Shown piece by piece: positions 59,302 through 64,000 of a stretch of 64,000 nt of DNA (positions within the stretch are counted from its first letter, which is position 1; each line of letters begins with the position of its first letter). The DNA comes from Bacteroidota bacterium. GTDB taxonomy: Bacteria > Bacteroidota > Bacteroidia > UBA8524. The position numbers and the translations under genes were made by a program. Where the stretch lies: NCBI GenBank assembly GCA_008933805.1, contig WBUH01000009.1:120215-184214 (forward strand). The letters run 5' to 3'. Below the pieces are notes generated by a model. The model searched no databases. It was not told where the DNA came from and saw only the letters and a program-made list of their open reading frames with translations.

Positions 59302-60294
59302 TTACGGTCTGAATTTAAGCTTACGGGTAAGAGTATTTACTTGCAACGAAACCACTGTTTGTTGTGAAATACTCACCCCTTTGATAGTGTACAAGTTACG
59401 GCTGGCAAACAAACCGTAATTACCGCTGCTTATATTAGTATATTCAGGTTTCTTTTGTACCAAGCCTACGCTAGGTTGGTTCACACTGCGGTACAGGTAA
59501 TATTCCTTATCCGCTGCCCAATACATAAAGTCAAATCTTTGTGGTACACGGTATTTGCCATTAATTGCAGTAAGGTTTTCTGAAAGGAAATGGTAAAACC
59601 CGATACCGGGTATGTTGCTGCGCATAGAACCTGATACAGGTACATCTTTACCTTGTAAAATAGGCCAATCAATAAAGTTATCAGACGATAATAATTGGTT
59701 AGAGGCACTGTCGTACTCATTCCAGTAAAAACGCAAAGTCAAATCATACAGCTTTGTGTTGGGTGCAGCTGTCCATGATAAGTTCAGGTTTTTTGCAGTA
59801 TCAATAATGTAGTTGGTGGTAAAGTTACTGGGGCTTGATAAGGTAGGGTTCCCAATTAAAACTGTCTCAGCGGTTGTATACTTCTTAGAAAGCTTGTTAT
59901 AAATCACCAGCCTGTACTTATACGCCATATCCAGTTTTTGCTTGAAGGTATAAACATAACTGCCCTCAGTTGCAAAAATACCGGTGTCTTTACCCACATA
60001 AAACTTAGTAAGGCGAAACGATTGGCGCATGCTGTTACCGCTAAATTCTTCTACAGTAACTTCAAGTGAATCAAAATATAAAGAGTCGGAAATTTTGGCT
60101 ATCTCAAGTGCACTTTGGTTTTCGCTCAAAAAGGCACGGTTCACGCGCACATAATGGTCGGTATCGTTCACATTCAGTAAACCATACACCACCATAATTT
60201 CTTTCCAGTCGGCATTTGTATCTAAATCGTTAGCGCAACTTCCTGCAAACAGCACAGTAAAGGCCAGTAACGATATGGCTATAAATTTCTTCAT
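59302..60294 (-). CDS. Lipoprotein, paralogue pair member 2, function unknown
   Basis: A 330-residue paralogue of the gene 85 bases downstream. Signal peptide and lipobox (FAGSC, about Cys20) lead into ANDLDTNADWKEIMVVYGLLNVNDTDHYVRVNRAFLS. Shared blocks include EFSGNSMRQSFRLTKFYVGKDTGIFATEGSYVYTF, FYWNEYDSASNQLLSSDNFIDWPIL, KYRVPQRFDFMYWAADKEYYLY and the terminal KPEYTNISSGNYGLFASRNLYTIKGV. No TonB-dependent receptor lies beside the pair, which argues against a simple SusD-like role. Function unknown. Confidence 0.75.
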   Translation of the reverse strand: MKKFIAISLLAFTVLFAGSCANDLDTNADWKEIMVVYGLLNVNDTDHYVRVNRAFLSENQSALEIAKISDSLYFDSLEVTVEEFSGNSMRQSFRLTKFYVGKDTGIFATEGSYVYTFKQKLDMAYKYRLVIYNKLSKKYTTAETVLIGNPTLSSPSNFTTNYIIDTAKNLNLSWTAAPNTKLYDLTLRFYWNEYDSASNQLLSSDNFIDWPILQGKDVPVSGSMRSNIPGIGFYHFLSENLTAINGKYRVPQRFDFMYWAADKEYYLYRSVNQPSVGLVQKKPEYTNISSGNYGLFASRNLYTIKGVSISQQTVVSLQVNTLTRKLKFRP

Positions 60295-60416
60295 CGGCTT
60301 GTATCAAAAACAATGTTACCCAACATAACGACGTTTTAACAGTAAAAGTTCTAATTGGGCTATTAAAAAATGCGGGCGCAAGCTATCACATTTTCAGTAA
60401 TCTGCCTAACTTTTAA

Positions 60417-60424
60417 TACATTTG
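60417..60424 (+). promoter_or_regulatory. -7 element upstream of the 60444 gene
   Basis: TACATTTG, a perfect TAnnTTTG, ends 19 nt before the ATG. Confidence 0.45.
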
Positions 60425-60443
60425 CTATTCAGTAAAACCAATA

Positions 60444-61523
60444 ATGGCAAGGATTTTAGCAACGCTAATTTGTATTTTTCAGCTAACGGTGCTCGTAAAA
60501 GCCCAGCAAACCGTGCTAAGCAATTTAGATGCAATAATTTGGGCCGATGAGTTTGACGCTACAAATACCAACTTGTGGCGGCAAAATACCAACGCCGATG
60601 AGGTGTTTATTATTCAAGGCGGCGAGTACATTATGTACCGTATGAATACTCAATCGTACGGATTGGTGTTCCCTAATGAAAAAATCAGTTTCACTACCCA
60701 CAAAGCCGAGTTTAAAATTAAGCTGGACGAAGACAACGGTAAAAGTGCCAGTGCAGGGGTTGTAGTGATGGCGCAGGAAGACGGTAAGGGAGCATTTTTA
60801 ATTGAGATAAACGGCAAGAAACAATACCGTATCAGTAAGTTTAACGGGTCAACCTTTAAGCCAATAGGCGATGGTTGGAAACGTAACAAAAACATTGCAG
60901 ATAGGGGTGAGGACAATATTATTGCGGTAAGCATGGAGGAGAAGATGTATGATTTATACATCAACGGGGAGTTTATTACTGCATTTAGCGAGGTGTCTTA
61001 CAAAAGCGGTAAAATAGGCTTGTACGTGGGGCCTGAAAGCAAAATGAGTGTCGATTATGTACGGATATACGTAAGTAACGACGAAAAGGAAAAGCTGCGC
61101 AAGGAGATGCAGAAGAAAAAACAGGAAGAAGATAATCCTGTGCTTACAGATGTAATCAGAAAGCTGCGTGAACAAATAGTGGCATTAGAAGTTGAGCGCG
61201 ACAGTTTGAGGGTTGTAGTGACTGAGTTGTCTAAAAAAACGGGCGAAGGCAGTACACCTCCCAATACTCAAAAACTGAAAAACGAGAATAAAGAGTTGAA
61301 GGCCGAAATAGAACGCTTGAAAAAAGAGAATGCGGCACTAAACAAGGAGAATGAATATTTACGCGGGTTTAAAGAAACCATTGAAAACGGACAAGACGGC
61401 GATATTATCATCAACCTTACAGGAGCAATAGAAACTGAACGCCAACGCGTTGAGATTTTGGTGGATGAAAACGAAAAATTGCAGGAAGAGATACGTAAGC
61501 TGAAAGAACGGCTTAAAAATTAG
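60444..61523 (+). CDS. Secreted jelly-roll plus coiled-coil protein, unknown
   Basis: A 359-residue exported protein. The signal peptide ends VKAQ. Residues about 30-205 read like a concanavalin-type jelly roll (DEFDATNTNLWRQNT, FKIKLDEDNGKSASAGVVVMAQEDGKGAFLIEING, ISVMEEKMYDLYINGEFI, GKIGLYVGPESKMSVDYVRIYV), as in DUF1080/LamG-like sugar-binding domains. From about 210 to the end it is a long coiled coil (EKEKLRKEMQKKKQEE, LREQIVALEVERDSLRVVVTELS, LKNENKELKAEIERLKKENAALNKEN). Function is not recognised; a stalk with a binding head is one reading. Confidence 0.72.
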   Translation: MARILATLICIFQLTVLVKAQQTVLSNLDAIIWADEFDATNTNLWRQNTNADEVFIIQGGEYIMYRMNTQSYGLVFPNEKISFTTHKAEFKIKLDEDNGKSASAGVVVMAQEDGKGAFLIEINGKKQYRISKFNGSTFKPIGDGWKRNKNIADRGEDNIIAVSMEEKMYDLYINGEFITAFSEVSYKSGKIGLYVGPESKMSVDYVRIYVSNDEKEKLRKEMQKKKQEEDNPVLTDVIRKLREQIVALEVERDSLRVVVTELSKKTGEGSTPPNTQKLKNENKELKAEIERLKKENAALNKENEYLRGFKETIENGQDGDIIINLTGAIETERQRVEILVDENEKLQEEIRKLKERLKN

Positions 61524-61674
61524 TACTGTCGCGGCTTATTCATAAATTCCCACCAACACGGGTTTGAGGTAAACCAACCGGCTGTTGTATAAAAACAGGT
61601 ACACTTTTTCATAAAATCAATACCTTCACCCCGTTCTGTTGATACACGGGGGTAAACAATTGGTCATCACCGCT

Positions 61675-61682
61675 TATATTTG
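61675..61682 (+). promoter_or_regulatory. -7 element upstream of the large SBBP gene
   Basis: TATATTTG, a perfect TAnnTTTG, lies 53 nt before the TTG start. Nothing else is seen in the 212-nt gap 61524-61735. Confidence 0.4.
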
Positions 61683-61735
61683 TATATAAAGGACAACTAT
61701 TTGACGCTATAAAGTGTCTTAAGAAGAAAGAGAAC

Positions 61736-64000
61736 TTGCAAAAAGCAATCGTATATATATCAGTGCTTATGTTGCTGCTTTGCAGCAGCACTCGGTTGCT
61801 TGCCCAATATGAATTTATTGAAAACAAGGGTCAGTGGGATAATCGTGTGCAATACCGTGCCCAAGTGCCTGCGGGTTATCTTCATCTTGAAAAAAAAGGG
61901 TTTAACTGGTTTTTTTATGATGATGAGACTTTTGGCCGAATCATCCACAACCACAGCGGGCACAAAGCAGATACCCCAACTCCTCAAAGCTATAAGTATC
62001 ATGTATTAAAAGTTGATTTTTTGGGGGCAAAAGATGCTTATACAACCATAGCCACATCGCCCACAATACCTTACTATAACTACTACTTGGGTAATGACCC
62101 CGCAAAATGGGCAAGCGGGGTAAAAGGTTATTACCGCTTGCAACTTCAAAATGTGTGGCAAGGGGTTGATATAAAAATGTACACCTCTCCCCAAGGTCTT
62201 AAATACGATTTTATCATTCAGCCCAATACGGCTGTTAATACCGTAAAACTAAAGTATAGCGGACAAGAAGCAATGGCTATTGAAAGCGGCAAATTGCTGG
62301 TAAAAACGTCTGTAAATACGTTGGTAGAGCAAATACCTGAAGCTTACCAATACATTGGCGACAGAAAGGTGATGGTTGATTGCAGGTACACACTTAAAAA
62401 CAGTGTATTAGGATTTGAAACAGGTGATTATAATCCAGCCTATCCGTTGGTAATAGACCCTGTGTTAGTGTTTGTTACCTATAGCGGCTCAACGGCTGAT
62501 AATTTCGGCTTTACAGCCACCTATGATTCGCGCGGAAGCTTATATGCCGGCGGTAACGTTACTGAGCCATACCCCATTTTGCCTAATGGCAAGTACCCCA
62601 CCACAGCAGGGGCATACCAACAAACGTTTGCGGGGTCTAGCAGTACTAATGGCCCGTACGACCATTTTCCGTGTGATATCGGTATCAGCAAATACGACTC
62701 AAGCGGAAAGATATTGCTGTATGCTACCTATTTGGGCGGTACCGACAACGATTACCCTCATAGCTTAGTGGTAGATGCCGAAGATCGTTTGGTAATGCTG
62801 GGCAGCACCTTTTCTGATAATTTCCCTATAATTAAGAGCTGTTTTGATACCGCTAAACATAGTGGCGTAGGCAATGCTGATATAGTGGTGGCCAAGTTTA
62901 GCCAAGACGGTAAGGTGTTGTTGGGTTCTACCTATATGGGTGGTTCGGGTAATGACGGTATTAATGCAGGCAACTTAGTGTATAACTACGCCGATGATTT
63001 TAGGGGGGATGTGTACGTAGATATTCGCGGTAATGTGGTGGTTGCAAGCTGTTCACAATCAACTGATTTTCCGCAGATGAAACCCCATCAAAATGCTAAA
63101 AAGGCAGGGTATGACGGGGTGGTCTTTTTGCTCGATAGCTCACTTATCAACTTAAAATGGAGTACCTACATGGGCGGCAACGGAAACGATGCCCTATACT
63201 CTGTTAAAATAGATGATAACGACAATATAATTGTAGGAGGAGGTACTATCAGTGCCGACTTACCCGTTTCGTCAAATGCTCTTAACCCATCTTATCTGGG
63301 AGGCCGTTCAGATGGTTTCGTAGCCGTTTACGATGCGACCGATAATCACAACCTAAATTACCTTACCTACATCGGTAGTGCTGGGTACGACCAAGTATAT
63401 TTTGTTGACATAGATAAAGAGAACTTTATATACGCCGCGGGACAAACCGAAGGAAATATGCCCATTAAGAAGGCTATGTACGGACAGCCAAACAGGGGAC
63501 AGTTTATCCAGCAGCTTACTCGGGAACTGGATAGTTTGATTTTATCAACTACTATTGGTAATAGGATTAACAGCCCTGATATTTCGCCTACGGCCTTTTT
63601 GGTGGATAATTGCGATAACATATATTTCTCAGGCTGGGGAGCAGATATTTCATCTGCAAACCATGCAGGCAGTACCAACGGGTTGCCAATAACACCCACC
63701 GCTATACAAAACACTACCGACGGAAATGATTTTTGGGTAGGCGTGCTCACTCCCGCAGCGCAAAGTCTATTGTATGCTACCTATTTGGGGGGGACACAAA
63801 CCGACGACCACGTGGATGGCGGTACCAGCCGTTTTGATAAACGCGGGGTAATATACCAAAGCATTTGCGGCAGTTGCCCGGGTCCTCGCAGCGGTTCAAG
63901 CTTTGTAAGCGATATGCCCACCACACCCGGTGCCGTGTACGAAACCAATCTAAGTCCCCGTTGCAGCAATACCTCGTTCAAACTGGATTTTCAGATATCG
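61736..64000 (+). CDS. Large secreted SBBP-repeat protein (DUF7948-type), 5' part
   Basis: An open frame of 755 codons that runs off the right edge with no stop. The best start is a TTG at 61736, giving the signal peptide MQKAIVYISVLMLLLCSSTR-LLAQ; an ATG at 61769 would cut the signal short. Mature protein starts YEFIENKGQWDNRVQYRAQV, the ENKGQW start of DUF7948, then YKYHVLKVDFLGA, NYYLGNDPAKWASGVKGYYRL and YPLVIDPVLVFVTYSG. SBBP beta-propeller repeats follow: LLYATYLGGTDND, LLGSTYMGGSGNDG, WSTYMGGNGNDALY, LNYLTYIGSAGYDQ and LLYATYLGGTQTDDH. Such proteins usually carry further PKD domains and a T9SS or gliding-type C-terminus, which would lie outside the window. Confidence 0.85.
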   Translation, partial: MQKAIVYISVLMLLLCSSTRLLAQYEFIENKGQWDNRVQYRAQVPAGYLHLEKKGFNWFFYDDETFGRIIHNHSGHKADTPTPQSYKYHVLKVDFLGAKDAYTTIATSPTIPYYNYYLGNDPAKWASGVKGYYRLQLQNVWQGVDIKMYTSPQGLKYDFIIQPNTAVNTVKLKYSGQEAMAIESGKLLVKTSVNTLVEQIPEAYQYIGDRKVMVDCRYTLKNSVLGFETGDYNPAYPLVIDPVLVFVTYSGSTADNFGFTATYDSRGSLYAGGNVTEPYPILPNGKYPTTAGAYQQTFAGSSSTNGPYDHFPCDIGISKYDSSGKILLYATYLGGTDNDYPHSLVVDAEDRLVMLGSTFSDNFPIIKSCFDTAKHSGVGNADIVVAKFSQDGKVLLGSTYMGGSGNDGINAGNLVYNYADDFRGDVYVDIRGNVVVASCSQSTDFPQMKPHQNAKKAGYDGVVFLLDSSLINLKWSTYMGGNGNDALYSVKIDDNDNIIVGGGTISADLPVSSNALNPSYLGGRSDGFVAVYDATDNHNLNYLTYIGSAGYDQVYFVDIDKENFIYAAGQTEGNMPIKKAMYGQPNRGQFIQQLTRELDSLILSTTIGNRINSPDISPTAFLVDNCDNIYFSGWGADISSANHAGSTNGLPITPTAIQNTTDGNDFWVGVLTPAAQSLLYATYLGGTQTDDHVDGGTSRFDKRGVIYQSICGSCPGPRSGSSFVSDMPTTPGAVYETNLSPRCSNTSFKLDFQIS

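Noticed and set aside
1..64000. tRNA, rRNA or riboswitch genes
   Set aside because: No tRNA T-loop/anticodon pattern, rRNA sequence or known riboswitch consensus was noticed on either strand, including upstream of the B12 and queuosine genes; reading by eye could miss one.

Overview
The window is ordinary chromosome of a Bacteroidota bacterium. The evidence is the family content (HmuY-like, DUF4199, DUF4349, DUF1573, YqgE, MetS-type subunit, PorE-like OmpA protein, SBBP/DUF7948 giant protein), the many Bacteroidota-style lipoproteins, the near absence of Shine-Dalgarno sequences, and repeated matches to the Bacteroidota promoter (-33 TTG/TTTG, -7 TAnnTTTG or TAnnTTCG). No rRNA, tRNA, CRISPR array, integrase or insertion sequence was seen. 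I cannot name the genus.

Layout. 1-7.3 kb: end of an HmuY-like gene, a TolB-like lipoprotein and an M28 peptidase on the plus strand, facing guaA, a triple-PAS histidine kinase and a BtuF-like protein on the minus strand. 7.6-12.9 kb: yqgE translationally coupled to three tandem paralogous secreted proteins ending like outer-membrane barrels, then an MBL hydrolase facing cystathionine beta-synthase. 13-19.4 kb: two tandem YD-repeat proteins, DUF4199 plus a membrane LuxR regulator, a TPM protein, cobalamin adenosyltransferase, a covarying REP-like repeat cluster, a TPR lipoprotein and an rnhA operon. 19.4-31 kb: typA, folD-queE, PorE-like OmpA lipoprotein, DUF1573 protein, HtrA protease, DinB protein and two hypothetical genes. 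31-37.2 kb: lysA, a PhyH dioxygenase, ruvB, a repeat-rich intergenic region and pbpC. 37.2-39.5 kb: an AT-rich three-gene operon of unknown function (lipoprotein plus two membrane-anchored, largely helical proteins), the best candidate here for an undescribed system. 39.7-50 kb: rhomboid protease, lipoproteins, tandem thioredoxins, a DUF58 protein, a GbsR-type regulator with two paralogous membrane proteins, and an NSS sodium symporter with an unmarked 35-residue small subunit. 50-64 kb: dnaA, a two-gene split 5'-nucleotidase, a TlpA-like protein, kynU, DUF4349, two paralogous lipoproteins, a coiled-coil protein and the open 5' part of a large SBBP-repeat secreted protein.

Two themes go beyond gene calls. 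First, at least seven genes have a -7 element only 3-5 nt before the start codon (two of them GTG), which predicts leaderless or nearly leaderless mRNAs. Second, intergenic regions hold several unrelated hairpin repeat families, one with compensatory changes between copies.

Most functional names are from recognised family motifs read by eye; no database search was possible.
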